This document shows positions 1 through 8,077 of a DNA stretch of 50,203 nt, in pieces; the first letter of the stretch is position 1; each line of letters opens with the position of its first letter. The position numbers were made by a program, and so were the translations under genes. Under the pieces are notes generated by a model. It was not told where the DNA came from and did not search any database. It was given only the letters and a program-made list of their open reading frames with translations. The DNA comes from Bacteroidia bacterium (GTDB lineage: Bacteria; Bacteroidota; Bacteroidia; J057). The stretch covers positions 1-50,203 of the forward strand of contig JALEFZ010000081.1 of assembly GCA_022760475.1 (NCBI GenBank), given 5' to 3'.

Positions 1-174
1 GTAAAGAGGTTGCCTTCAGATATGTTTATGCGGGTCCATAAGTCTTATATCATTGGATTGAAGCACATCAGTTTGATCCAGCAAAACAGGGTAATCATCA
101 ACGAGAAAGAGATCCCGATCAGCAACTCATACAAAGAAGAACTCAGCCGCTACATTGAGGAGGCTAATTCATAA
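1..174 (+). CDS. LytTR-type response regulator, C-terminal fragment (partial at window edge)
   Basis: An open frame enters at base 1 and ends at TAA 172-174, giving 57 residues. The pattern RVHKSYIIGL followed by IPISNSYKEEL is the C-terminal half of a LytTR DNA-binding domain, as found in AlgR/AgrA-type response regulators. Such proteins usually carry an N-terminal receiver domain, which would lie outside the window. The family binds direct-repeat promoter sites and is normally paired with a membrane histidine kinase encoded next to it. The target genes cannot be told from this fragment. Domain assignment is fairly sure; the receiver domain is inferred. Confidence 0.75.
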   Translation, partial: VKRLPSDMFMRVHKSYIIGLKHISLIQQNRVIINEKEIPISNSYKEELSRYIEEANS

Positions 175-187
175 ATAGCTTTCAATC

Positions 188-224
188 AAAAAAGGCCTGC
201 AAAAAATGCAAGCCTTTTTCTTTT
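188..224. terminator. bidirectional intrinsic terminator between convergent genes
   Basis: Stem AAAGGCCTGC (191-200) pairs with GCAAGCCTTT (208-217) with one mismatch around a short A-rich loop. T-rich runs follow on both strands (TTTTTCTTTT on plus, TTTTTTT on minus). It lies between the converging LytTR and symporter genes, so it probably serves both. Confidence 0.75.
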
Positions 225-238
225 CCAATAAATATATC

Positions 239-2446
239 TTACCAGAAGATCACGTAGAGAGCTCCTACGATTAGGATGATTCCAAGTGAACCTAGATTGA
301 AAAACAGGTCTGACTTAAACAATTCCGGGGTATAGCGGATAGCCTTTGAATCGGCGGTTTTCCCCAGGGCATTGGTGTAGAGGACTACTCCAATCATGGC
401 CATGGCTGAACCAAAGAACATAAAGGCCTCACCGCCAATGTTGAGTAGGCTACCCAATCCTGCGATGTTGGTGAGGCTAGCAATTGCCAAAAGCAATGAG
501 ACTACTGAAACTCCCGCAAAAATTCGGGAAGCCCCAAGCATCATTTTTACAATTCCTTCGCTCAGCTTTGTTTCTTCAGTTTCTTCTACCTCACCTTTCT
601 TATCAAAGAAGATAAACAGAGAGGCTACTGCCACAAGGGCAATAAATACATAACCCATTCTCAGTAAAAAGGGCATTCCCGGAAAAAGAAATTTAGCTCC
701 AAATCCAAATGGGAAGGTACACAAGGCTGCTGCAATGGCTGCAGAAGTACTTGCCCTTTTCCAGAACAATCCCATAGAGAATACAACTGCCACGCCTGGA
801 TAAATAAGTCCAGTATATTCCTGGATATATTGGAATACCTGATCAAAACCACCCAAAAGAGGCTGGGCTACCAGGGAAGAAATGATCAAGGCAACAAATG
901 CTACAATTCTCCCGATCCTTACCAATTGTTTTTCAGACGCATTTTTATTGATCAGTGGTTTGTAAATGTCTATGGTAAAAATGGTTGAGGTGCTATTGAT
1001 CATGGATGCCAGCGAAGAAATAATGGCTGCAACAAGGGCTGCAAAGGCCAATCCACGAATTCCTACCGGAATGAAGTTTCTGAGCAACCAGGGATAGGCG
1101 GAGTCCGACTTCTCCAATTGGCCAACATTGTCAAGGCTTCCAAATTTTTCTGTAAGCCCTTGAAGGATATAAGGATCATCTGTATTCAGAATGTAATAGG
1201 CTGCAATGCCTGGAATTACCACAACCAGCGGAACCAAAATTTTCAGGAAACCTGCAAATACAAGCCCTTGACGAGCTTCTTTCATAGACTTGGCAGCCAG
1301 TCCTTTCTGGATGATGTACTGATTGAATCCCCAGTACCCCAGGTTGGTCAACCACATCGCACCAAATACTACTGCCAAACCCGGAAGATCAATAAAGGCA
1401 TCTTTCTTCCCTCCTTTTCCATTAGGAATCATGGTCTCCCCCTTTTCAAATATCATATTGAAATGGTCAGAAGCTCCATCAACTATTTTTCCAAAGCCTT
1501 TGAAAACTGATCCATCTGAAACGAAGTCCAGTACGATGTAAGTAGTAAACAAGCCTCCACCGATCAGAAAGATCACCTGGATTACATCCGTCCAGGCGAC
1601 TGCAGTAAGGCCTCCATAGATGGAGTACAAGGCAGAAAAGAATCCAAGGGCAAGAATCCCAAGCAAGGTCTTTCCTTTTACATCTGCAGATTCGTTGGCC
1701 ATTTCCATGATTTGTCCATTGAAAGTGGCATCACTCTCCATCATGCTGCTGAGGCTTTCTACAATTGCTTCTTTGCTTACTCCTTCACCCAATGCCTGGG
1801 CAGAAGCTACAATTTGCTTGGCATAGACCTCATTAAGGGCAATAGACCCTATGTCAACCCCTTCTTTATCCTTCAAGGCAGCCATAACCTGATTAGCTAT
1901 ACCTCCCAATTCTCCTTCTATGCTGTAATACATGTTGTATGCCCATTCAAAGCCGGTTCCTTTGAGCGTAATCCCGCTTAACATTACCTCTTCAATAGCC
2001 TTGGACCCAAGATATGTAACTGAAGTCAGGTTGATGAATACATAAACCAGCAGCCACATGATAGCAAAAGCAGAACTCACTCCCTGATTAAATCGTCCAG
2101 CAAGGAATTGGTTGGTGGTGTAGATCCCCTTTTGAAGGAAAATTGGCAAAAAGTAGCTACCTACCAGAATCAAGGTAATAGCCGCCATCCATTCATAGGC
2201 TGCAATACCTAATCCCAGGGCATAGCCTGAGCCTGACATTCCGATAAAGTGCTCTGCTGAGATGTTTGCAGCGATGAGAGAGGCTCCAATGGCCCACCAT
2301 GTGAGGTTTCGTCCTGCGAGGAAATAATCTTCTCCTGAGCGTTCCTTGCCTTTACTTCCCCTTGAGAGGTAAAGACCTACCGCTACAATTATTGCTACAT
2401 AGACTGCAAAAATTATGTAGTCTAGCGTTTCAAATCCTGAATCCAT
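239..2446 (-). CDS. Na+/sugar symporter, SSS family (vSGLT-like)
   Basis: A 735-residue inner-membrane transporter that would couple Na+ entry to sugar uptake. It follows Vibrio vSGLT closely: DYFLAGRNL (40-48), NISAEHFIGMSGSGY (61-75), YEW (84-86), NLGYWGFNQYI (368-378), IISSLASM (475-482) and QEYTG (542-546). Residues matching the vSGLT sugar site are present (N61, E85, N368, Y371, K402, Q542), as are the two Na2-site serines (S477, S478). The vSGLT Gln69 position is His66, as in mammalian SGLT1. Between about residues 152 and 260 there is a roughly 110-residue hydrophilic insert absent from vSGLT; topology places it on the periplasmic side. ATG at 2446 begins just before the first helix. 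No metabolic partner gene is adjacent, so the sugar (glucose or galactose type) is inferred from family only. Confidence 0.92.
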   Translation of the reverse strand: MDSGFETLDYIIFAVYVAIIVAVGLYLSRGSKGKERSGEDYFLAGRNLTWWAIGASLIAANISAEHFIGMSGSGYALGLGIAAYEWMAAITLILVGSYFLPIFLQKGIYTTNQFLAGRFNQGVSSAFAIMWLLVYVFINLTSVTYLGSKAIEEVMLSGITLKGTGFEWAYNMYYSIEGELGGIANQVMAALKDKEGVDIGSIALNEVYAKQIVASAQALGEGVSKEAIVESLSSMMESDATFNGQIMEMANESADVKGKTLLGILALGFFSALYSIYGGLTAVAWTDVIQVIFLIGGGLFTTYIVLDFVSDGSVFKGFGKIVDGASDHFNMIFEKGETMIPNGKGGKKDAFIDLPGLAVVFGAMWLTNLGYWGFNQYIIQKGLAAKSMKEARQGLVFAGFLKILVPLVVVIPGIAAYYILNTDDPYILQGLTEKFGSLDNVGQLEKSDSAYPWLLRNFIPVGIRGLAFAALVAAIISSLASMINSTSTIFTIDIYKPLINKNASEKQLVRIGRIVAFVALIISSLVAQPLLGGFDQVFQYIQEYTGLIYPGVAVVFSMGLFWKRASTSAAIAAALCTFPFGFGAKFLFPGMPFLLRMGYVFIALVAVASLFIFFDKKGEVEETEETKLSEGIVKMMLGASRIFAGVSVVSLLLAIASLTNIAGLGSLLNIGGEAFMFFGSAMAMIGVVLYTNALGKTADSKAIRYTPELFKSDLFFNLGSLGIILIVGALYVIFW

Positions 2447-2655
2447 AGGTCAATAGGTTAGTTATATAACAGTTATCTAAACTAAATCATATTTAGAAAT
2501 ATATCTATTCTTTTTTGATATTTCGAAAGAAAGGATTCGAATTTGGGTAAAATGAACAAAATTTATGTAAGTTTAGCTGAATGAGGCTCGCCCTGAGTCA
2601 AAAACATGCCCAAAGCAGGTATCATTTATACCAAGCCTGGGCAAGAATCAAATTC

Positions 2656-3237
2656 CTAAAACCTGTAACCAAATGACAAGCGAGAAACTATGCCATATAT
2701 TTCGTGAAAATCATAATTAATAAAAGTGATATTAGGATTGTCTGGATCGGGAGTAGTGATGGGTTTTGTGGTCAATGTGCGGTTGAAGCCTACGTTATAT
2801 TCCATTACAAATTTTCCTCCCAATACCTTCTTCAGGCCAATTCCCCCCCCAGCCTTCCCAAAAGGCAAATCTGGACTTCTTTCCAGGCCAACCAAATCAC
2901 CATGGATGGTGGAGTACTTTAGAATGGCAAAACCATAAAATCCCTCGCTTGACTTTTTTGAACTAAAATAGAACTTGGGTAAAAGCGAAGCCGCACTTCC
3001 TGTCAGGTAATAATTATCTCCACTCGTAAACAATGGAATGTAAATACTCTTAATTGCCGTATGCTGCAAATCCATTTCCAGAGAAAAACTTGGATTAAGG
3101 TAATATTCAATTGAAAGGCCGGGATGTTTGGTAAATATGCCAATTGGACGCGTTTTCAACTCTACCTGGGCTTGACTGTGGGCTAAGGTAAATAGCAGCA
3201 GACTGAATGTAATCAGGATTTTTGTAAATGAATTCAT
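2656..3237 (-). CDS. outer-membrane beta-barrel protein, paralogue A
   Basis: 193 residues with a clear signal peptide (hydrophobic 7-20, ending HSQAQ) and alternating polar/hydrophobic strands through to a C-terminal SFGYRF, the terminal-aromatic signature of outer-membrane barrels recognised by the BAM complex. Length suggests an eight-stranded barrel. It lies 22 bp downstream of a similar 192-residue gene; both share a motif near the mature N-terminus (TRPIGI / SRPAGW) and the R-L-x-x-G-x-R-F ending, so they look like tandem paralogues in one transcript. No catalytic motif is visible. Function unknown; not recognised beyond a generic small barrel family. Confidence 0.7.
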   Translation of the reverse strand: MNSFTKILITFSLLLFTLAHSQAQVELKTRPIGIFTKHPGLSIEYYLNPSFSLEMDLQHTAIKSIYIPLFTSGDNYYLTGSAASLLPKFYFSSKKSSEGFYGFAILKYSTIHGDLVGLERSPDLPFGKAGGGIGLKKVLGGKFVMEYNVGFNRTLTTKPITTPDPDNPNITFINYDFHEIYGIVSRLSFGYRF

Positions 3238-3259
3238 GAATGAATGTTTTTATGGTTGA

Positions 3260-3838
3260 TTAAAAGCGATGTCCAACAGCCAGTCGGCTATATGCACTGA
3301 GGAAAAACCAGGGTTCCGGGTCGAGATCTGAAAGTCTTCTACGGTTTCCCTCCTGATCTATGGAGAGGTTATATAAGAAAAACCCAGGTCCAAAGTCCAA
3401 TTCGAAATAAAACCAGTTCCAATCATATTTGATTCCCATAAGGGTCCCGGTACTAAGAATGTGATGCTGAAAAGGCTGAAGAGGTTCTTCAGCTATACCT
3501 CTCCTGTGGGTGTATCTTACCCAAGGGCCGATAAAAACGCCATTTCTTGTAGGCTCAGTATTCTGATTGAAATAATACTTTCCAATGGCAGTAGCTCCGT
3601 AACTCCTTCCAATCGGTCGGGCTTCGCCTAGAGAAATCAGCAAGGAGTTTGCAGATCGAAATTGTGCCTCCAATTCAATTGAAAAATTATCTCTTACTTC
3701 CTTTTCAACTCCCAAGGCATAATTTCCATATACCCAGCCAGCAGGACGAGAGTTAATGGAGATTTGGGCAGATAAATTTGGAAGGAACAAAATCAGAGAT
3801 AAAAAAATTGCTTGTGTGTACTTGAATATCCTCATCAT
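3260..3838 (-). CDS. outer-membrane beta-barrel protein, paralogue B
   Basis: 192 residues with a signal peptide (hydrophobic 10-22, NLSAQ cleavage region), then strand-rich sequence ending RLAVGHRF, the same barrel-terminal signature as the next gene. It is the first gene of the probable two-gene transcript. ATG ATG at the start allows initiation at either of the first two codons. A short relict of a third copy of this gene's 3' end lies about 360 bp upstream (4198-4221). Function unknown. Confidence 0.7.
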   Translation of the reverse strand: MMRIFKYTQAIFLSLILFLPNLSAQISINSRPAGWVYGNYALGVEKEVRDNFSIELEAQFRSANSLLISLGEARPIGRSYGATAIGKYYFNQNTEPTRNGVFIGPWVRYTHRRGIAEEPLQPFQHHILSTGTLMGIKYDWNWFYFELDFGPGFFLYNLSIDQEGNRRRLSDLDPEPWFFLSAYSRLAVGHRF

Positions 3839-4242
3839 TTTCTATTGGCTTATTTCTTTTATACACTCCAATAAACTTCAATATGGGATGAAGGGCATAT
3901 CGTTTTTCGCATACCTCAATGAGTTATGGCGTTTTTTGTAAAAACTAAATCGCAGATTTTGGAATATTTGCAATTACAGCTAAACCTACCTTCGGAGGGA
4001 TGAAAAATGTGATATTTCTATAATATCATGTGCTGCCAAATTTGCGTGAAATCAATTGAACTGGGGAAAGCAAAGTAAGCTTTAGAAGTATTTGATTCAA
4101 TCGTTATGGGAAGGAGGAATTCATAAAAATAAGATCAGATAGTGATTGTGCATCTGGTCATTTCATTATCACTATCTGTGATAAATCAATTGAATGATTA
4201 AAAACGACGACCAACAGCAAGATGGTATTAAACAATGCCAAC
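3839..4242. other. gene-poor stretch upstream of the barrel pair, with a paralogue relict
   Basis: About 400 bp without a convincing gene. It should contain the promoter of the minus-strand barrel genes. The only structured content I see is the relict 3' end at 4198-4221. The rest is AT-rich with stops in all frames. Confidence 0.5.
4198..4221 (-). pseudogene. relict 3' end of a third barrel paralogue
   Basis: On the minus strand this reads L-A-V-G-R-R-F-stop, against R-L-A-V-G-H-R-F-stop at the end of the gene ending at 3260. The DNA also matches around the stop codon: both read TGATTAAAA followed by near-identical codons. Immediately upstream in frame is a stop, so no gene remains. Best read as the scar of a deleted or recombined third copy. 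Confidence 0.45.
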
Positions 4243-4602
4243 CTACTCCTTATCCATGATCCTCTTTCTGTGATTGGCTCCCCAATCACCCAACTCAAAA
4301 ATTACCTTTTCCAAGGTCCCAGCATATTCTGTCAAGGTGTACTCAATTCTTACCGGATAATCTTCGAAGACAGTCCGCTTCACCAACTGATTTTCCTCCA
4401 TTTCCTTTAACTCCTTGGCTAAAACTTTTCCGGAAATTTTAGGAACTGCTTTTTGAATGTCCGTAAACCTCTTGTTTCCATGAGAAAGGGCAATTAAAAT
4501 CAATATTTTCCATTTACCTCCAATGACAAAAAGGGCGTCTTTTACAGCCATTACTGACTTCAAACATTGTTTTTCAGATACGGGGCCTCTTGATTGAAAC
4601 AT
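4243..4602 (-). CDS. HxlR-family transcriptional regulator
   Basis: 119 residues forming a single winged-helix HxlR domain: a Cys near the N-terminus (C13), then KDALFVIGGKWKILIL (26-41), RFTDIQKAVPKISGKVLAKEL (50-70) as the recognition region and the wing EDYPVRIEYTLT. HxlR proteins often sense thiol-reactive or quinone-like electrophiles through a conserved N-terminal cysteine; here C13 in EKQCLKS fits. It is divergent from the DoxX/dioxygenase operon with an 80-bp intergenic region carrying repeated CTACTTAC half-sites, so it probably represses that operon and itself. The inducer is not known from sequence. Confidence 0.9.
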   Translation of the reverse strand: MFQSRGPVSEKQCLKSVMAVKDALFVIGGKWKILILIALSHGNKRFTDIQKAVPKISGKVLAKELKEMEENQLVKRTVFEDYPVRIEYTLTEYAGTLEKVIFELGDWGANHRKRIMDKE

Positions 4603-4682
4603 CGACTACTTACCTTTGGGTAACTACTTACAAAAAGTAAGTAAATATATATACCTTTGGCCAACAATAAAAACTTAAAAAC
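4603..4682. promoter_or_regulatory. divergent promoter region with putative HxlR operator
   Basis: CTACTTAC occurs at 4606-4613 and again at 4624-4631 (18-bp spacing), and the second copy forms an inverted repeat TACTTAC-AAAAA-GTAAGTA (4625-4643). Right after it, TACCTTTG (4652-4659) matches the Bacteroidota -7 element TAnnTTTG and would drive the DoxX operon; the same TACCTTTGG word occurs at 4611-4619. The operator overlaps the expected -33 region, which fits repression. YodB-type HxlR sites (TACT...AGTA) are similar. Binding is inferred. Confidence 0.55.
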
Positions 4683-5096
4683 ATGAGTGCAGAACAAAAA
4701 CCGTCCAAAGGACTTAATATCGCTCTATGGATTATTCAATCTTTATTGGCAATTATGTTTATCATGGCTGGTGTCATGAAATCCTTTCAACCGATTGAGC
4801 AGTTGGCTACTTCTCTACCCTGGGTAGCAGACGCATCCATTTTTTTGGTGAGGTTCATTGGAATCAGCGAATTGCTGGGTGGTATTGGCTTACTTTTGCC
4901 TTCAATCTTGAAAATTCAGCCTAAATTGACTGGCTTTGCAGCCATAGGAATACTAATTATCATGATTCTGGCAGCAGCTTACCATGGAATGAGGGGAGAG
5001 TTTGAAGCTATTGGAATGAATGTAGTCATAGGTGCCCTGGCTGGATTTGTAGCCTGGGGCAGGTTATACAAAGCACCCATTAAGACCAAATCATGA
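4683..5096 (+). CDS. DoxX-family membrane protein
   Basis: 137 residues with four predicted membrane helices (about 13-31, 47-65, 77-96, 104-123), typical of the DoxX family. The segment MFIMAGVMKSF after helix 1 and RFIGISELLGGIGLLLP are family hallmarks. DoxX proteins are small integral membrane proteins linked to redox or thiol-stress responses; no enzymatic activity can be assigned. It overlaps the following dioxygenase gene by 4 bp (ATGA), so the two are translationally coupled, and it is divergent from the HxlR regulator. This three-gene arrangement suggests an electrophile- or aromatic-compound-responsive module. Confidence 0.88.
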   Translation: MSAEQKPSKGLNIALWIIQSLLAIMFIMAGVMKSFQPIEQLATSLPWVADASIFLVRFIGISELLGGIGLLLPSILKIQPKLTGFAAIGILIIMILAAAYHGMRGEFEAIGMNVVIGALAGFVAWGRLYKAPIKTKS

Positions 5097-5989
5097 AAAG
5101 ACAGGAATTTATCAGGAATCTATTAAGCATTACTGCCATGGCATCATTAAGCAGTTTCAAGAAATTCACAGATAGCCTCCCTCGCCAGGGAAAAAAAATG
5201 CCCGTTTTGTTTACCTCTCATGGCAATCCAATGGATATACCCCTAAAGAGGGAAGAAAAAGCTTTCTGGAATTCTCTTTTTGAGTTGGGAAAAACGTTAC
5301 AAAAGGGCTATGACATCAAAGCTGCATTGGTTGTGTCTGCGCACTGGTGCACCAAGCATAAGACCTATGTGAATATTTCCCCCCAACAAAAGCAAATTTA
5401 TGACTACTACGGTTTTCCGAAGCATTATTATGACCCGGTTTACCAAGCCAAAGGGGCTCCCGAATTAGCCAAAGAAGTAAGCAAGATTGTTCCGAGTATA
5501 GCCGAAACAGGGGAATGGGGACTAGATCATGGTGCTTGGCCGATGTTGATGCATTTGTTTCCTGAAGCCAATATCCCAGTTTTTCAAATGAGCATTGACT
5601 ATTATGCAAGTCCCAAATACCATTTTGAATTAGGGCAAGAGCTGAAGTCCCTAAGGGAAAAAGGAGTTTTGATCATTGGAAGTGGCGCCTTGATACATAA
5701 CCTTCAAGTTGCCATAAAAAAATTCAGAATGGGAGATACTTCACTTGAGGGCTGGGAGGAGGAATATGATACCTGGATCAGCAAGCAACTGGAACAAAGA
5801 AATTTCCAGAACCTCATTGAGTATGAAAGCAGTCATAAACTCGGAAAACTCGCAGCACCAACTCCTGATCATTTTGTACCTGTTCTTTATAGCTTGGGAA
5901 TGATGGACAAGAAGGATGAACTTCAGTTCTTTTATGATCACTCCCCTACTGTACCCGCTTTTGGTGAAAGGAGCTTTATCATTTCCTAA
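5093..5989 (+). CDS. class III extradiol dioxygenase, YgiD/4,5-DOPA-dioxygenase type (LigB superfamily)
   Basis: 298 residues. After an N-terminal extension comes PVLFTSHGNPMDIP (37-50), then SAHW (82-85), a conserved DHGAWPML (145-152) and GSGALIHNL (196-204). H43, H84 and H202 are the likely Fe/Zn ligands. The family opens catechol rings such as 4,5-DOPA or acts on related phenolics. E. coli YgiD is cytoplasmic and lacks the first ~30 residues seen here; the start MKRQEFIRNLL followed by a weak hydrophobic stretch resembles an exported or twin-arginine-like leader, so this copy may be periplasmic. Coupled to doxX by overlap and likely under HxlR control. The substrate is inferred only. Confidence 0.87.
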   Translation: MKRQEFIRNLLSITAMASLSSFKKFTDSLPRQGKKMPVLFTSHGNPMDIPLKREEKAFWNSLFELGKTLQKGYDIKAALVVSAHWCTKHKTYVNISPQQKQIYDYYGFPKHYYDPVYQAKGAPELAKEVSKIVPSIAETGEWGLDHGAWPMLMHLFPEANIPVFQMSIDYYASPKYHFELGQELKSLREKGVLIIGSGALIHNLQVAIKKFRMGDTSLEGWEEEYDTWISKQLEQRNFQNLIEYESSHKLGKLAAPTPDHFVPVLYSLGMMDKKDELQFFYDHSPTVPAFGERSFIIS

Positions 5990-5990
5990 A

Positions 5991-6232
5991 TAACCCGAGT
6001 TAGCAGCTGTGAATTTATTTGCTTAAAAACAAAGTTGTCCTTACCTAAGACCCTAATGTGTCTTTACAGGCAACCCAAACTGTCATTTCGAGCTTAAGCG
6101 AGGAACCTACTCACCCTGCTGCATAGATCTCTCACTAACGTTTGGGAGGACATATTCCATTCGAAACGACAGCTGAGCATGAATCGAAATGACATTTACC
6201 CTTTGGATGCCTTTAACTGACAACCTGGGTTA
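5991..6232. repeat. palindromic intergenic repeat (REP-like element)
   Basis: The core 6081-6194 is bounded by an exact 11-bp inverted repeat: TGTCATTTCGA (6081-6091) and TCGAAATGACA (6184-6194). An outer, imperfect inverted repeat frames it: TAACCCGAGTTAGCAG (5991-6006) against CTGACAACCTGGGTTA (6217-6232). Sequences beginning TGTCATTTCGAGC and ending TCGAAATGACA are widespread intergenic repeats in Bacteroidota genomes. It sits just after the dioxygenase stop and may act as a 3' stem structure. No ORF lies inside. Confidence 0.6.
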
Positions 6233-6350
6233 AATGGATTTTAGAGAATAGGAAGGGTTAAAAGTAGGAAAAGTTGCTATTGTCTTATCAAATTCAAATA
6301 TTTCTATATATAAACAGAACCAAAGAGGATTCTTTGGCATCTTATTAGAA

Positions 6351-8069
6351 ATGTTACAACAGATGAGCAAACAGCTACTTTTCCTTTTTCTAACCTCCTT
6401 GATTTCTACATATGTAAATGGCGCCTCCTTGACCATTAAGGTAAGGTCAAAACTACCTGTAAAATTCAATGATCAGGAAGTTCCTGCACAAGGGGAGGGA
6501 TTATATCTATTTGAAAAAGAGACAAGCTATCCTGGCCTTGTGGTCATGGAGATTCAAGATCAGGAATGGGAAATATATGCTGAAGTAGGCAAAGTTGTTG
6601 AGGTACTTGTAGAAGGAGAAAAAGCTGTATTTTCGGGAGACCTGGTTCCTGAAAATGAGCATTTAGCCAATGAAAAAATAGTCAATGTAGGTATCAACAA
6701 ATTCCTCAGCAAAAACTGGTATACTTTACACTGTAAAGGAGGGGATCAATTTGTAAAGGTCATTGATTCTCTTCAGCATATATTCATGGATCTTATGGGG
6801 CAAAATCCTGAATTGAATCCATCTTTCAGAAAAGTCAACAAAGCCTCAATTAACTATGCATTCAAAAGGCTCAAATTGAGGTATCCCCAAATGCACAAGA
6901 GATTCACTGGAAATGAAGTTTCAATGCCAGTGGACATAAATAAAGAGTTTGCTAAAGGCCTGGATGAAATTCAATTTGCAGCACTTGATTCCTACAAGAG
7001 CTATGTCAGGGATTGGCTGGATATGGAGGTGGCAAAAAAATCTGCATTGCTGGAAAATCCCCAGACATATAAAGGCCTTTTAAAAACCAAAAAGGCTCTG
7101 AAAATCATAGAAAATGTGTTTGAGAATCAGGAGCTAAGGGATCTTTGGTCATTTGCCTTTGTAAAATCACATATTGAGCAATATGGCTGGATAAATGGTC
7201 ATGAGTTCCTGGAATTGCTTTATGAACATGTAGCATCTGCTGAAGTCAAAAAACAAATACAGCAGTACAGAGACTTAAGGCTTGCCAAACGAAAAGGCAT
7301 TGAAACATTTGTTTTTAAAACCGTCAATGGCTTTAAACTAGAAGCCTATATTTTCAAACCAAATAACTTTGATTCGACCAAAAGATACGCTGCTCTGGCA
7401 GGTTTTCATGGCGGAGGCTGGACAGTAGGCAATGCCAGTTTCACTCAAAGCAGTGCCGAACATGCAGCAGAAAATGGCCTTATTGGTTTTTCGGCAGAAT
7501 ACAGGTTATCGAACAGGGATGACATCAGCCCCGAAGAAGCCATGGAAGACGTCAGGGATTTTATGCGATGGCTGCGGGCCCATGCAGACTCCCTTTCTGT
7601 CAATCCTGATCAAATCATTGCAAAAGGTGTTTCCGCTGGAGGACATTTGGTTTCCTCCATATCTGTCATCCAGGAAGACCCACAAAGTATACCTAATGCC
7701 CTTATTCTACTCTCTCCCGCCCTTAGCACCTCTGACAATTATTTCAAAGGCTTATTAAGAAAGGGGCAAAATGCTGAAGACTTATCCCCTTTGTTGCAGA
7801 TCCAGGCAGGATTGAACATGCCAAGGGTACTCATCCTTCAGGGCAGAACTGACAACCTCACTCCTACCCCATTTGCGGAAGAATTCAACAAAAAGATGAA
7901 CGAGTTGGGATATGAAAGCGAATTGGTGATTTATGAAAACTGTGGGCACTTGTTTACGCCCTCACATTTGGACGATACTGCCTGGCCTCAATCAGATCCT
8001 GAGGTTGTGAAAAGGGCATTTGTAAGGCAGGCTGAGTTTTATCGAGAACTTGGCTTTACAAGAAACTAA
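6351..8069 (+). CDS. secreted alpha/beta-hydrolase (esterase-like) with TlpA-type N-terminal region
   Basis: 572 residues. A signal peptide (about 5-24) is followed by roughly 290 residues with no hydrolase features, then an alpha/beta-hydrolase domain from about 320: oxyanion motif FHGGG (352-356), nucleophile G-V-S-A-G with S428, acid D501 (GRTDNLTP) and base H533 (CGHLF). This is the Aes/BD-FAE esterase type, acting on small ester or acyl substrates in the periplasm or outside. The N-terminal part, including a helical segment with E-x-L-R-D and the lead-in LAKRKGIE, resembles the region preceding the thioredoxin domain in Bacteroidota TlpA-like proteins, as if the hydrolase replaced the thioredoxin. 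A second ATG at 6363 would also keep the signal peptide. It converges on the TIR gene with 8 bp between stops. Confidence 0.82.
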   Translation: MLQQMSKQLLFLFLTSLISTYVNGASLTIKVRSKLPVKFNDQEVPAQGEGLYLFEKETSYPGLVVMEIQDQEWEIYAEVGKVVEVLVEGEKAVFSGDLVPENEHLANEKIVNVGINKFLSKNWYTLHCKGGDQFVKVIDSLQHIFMDLMGQNPELNPSFRKVNKASINYAFKRLKLRYPQMHKRFTGNEVSMPVDINKEFAKGLDEIQFAALDSYKSYVRDWLDMEVAKKSALLENPQTYKGLLKTKKALKIIENVFENQELRDLWSFAFVKSHIEQYGWINGHEFLELLYEHVASAEVKKQIQQYRDLRLAKRKGIETFVFKTVNGFKLEAYIFKPNNFDSTKRYAALAGFHGGGWTVGNASFTQSSAEHAAENGLIGFSAEYRLSNRDDISPEEAMEDVRDFMRWLRAHADSLSVNPDQIIAKGVSAGGHLVSSISVIQEDPQSIPNALILLSPALSTSDNYFKGLLRKGQNAEDLSPLLQIQAGLNMPRVLILQGRTDNLTPTPFAEEFNKKMNELGYESELVIYENCGHLFTPSHLDDTAWPQSDPEVVKRAFVRQAEFYRELGFTRN

Positions 8070-8077
8070 CAACACAT

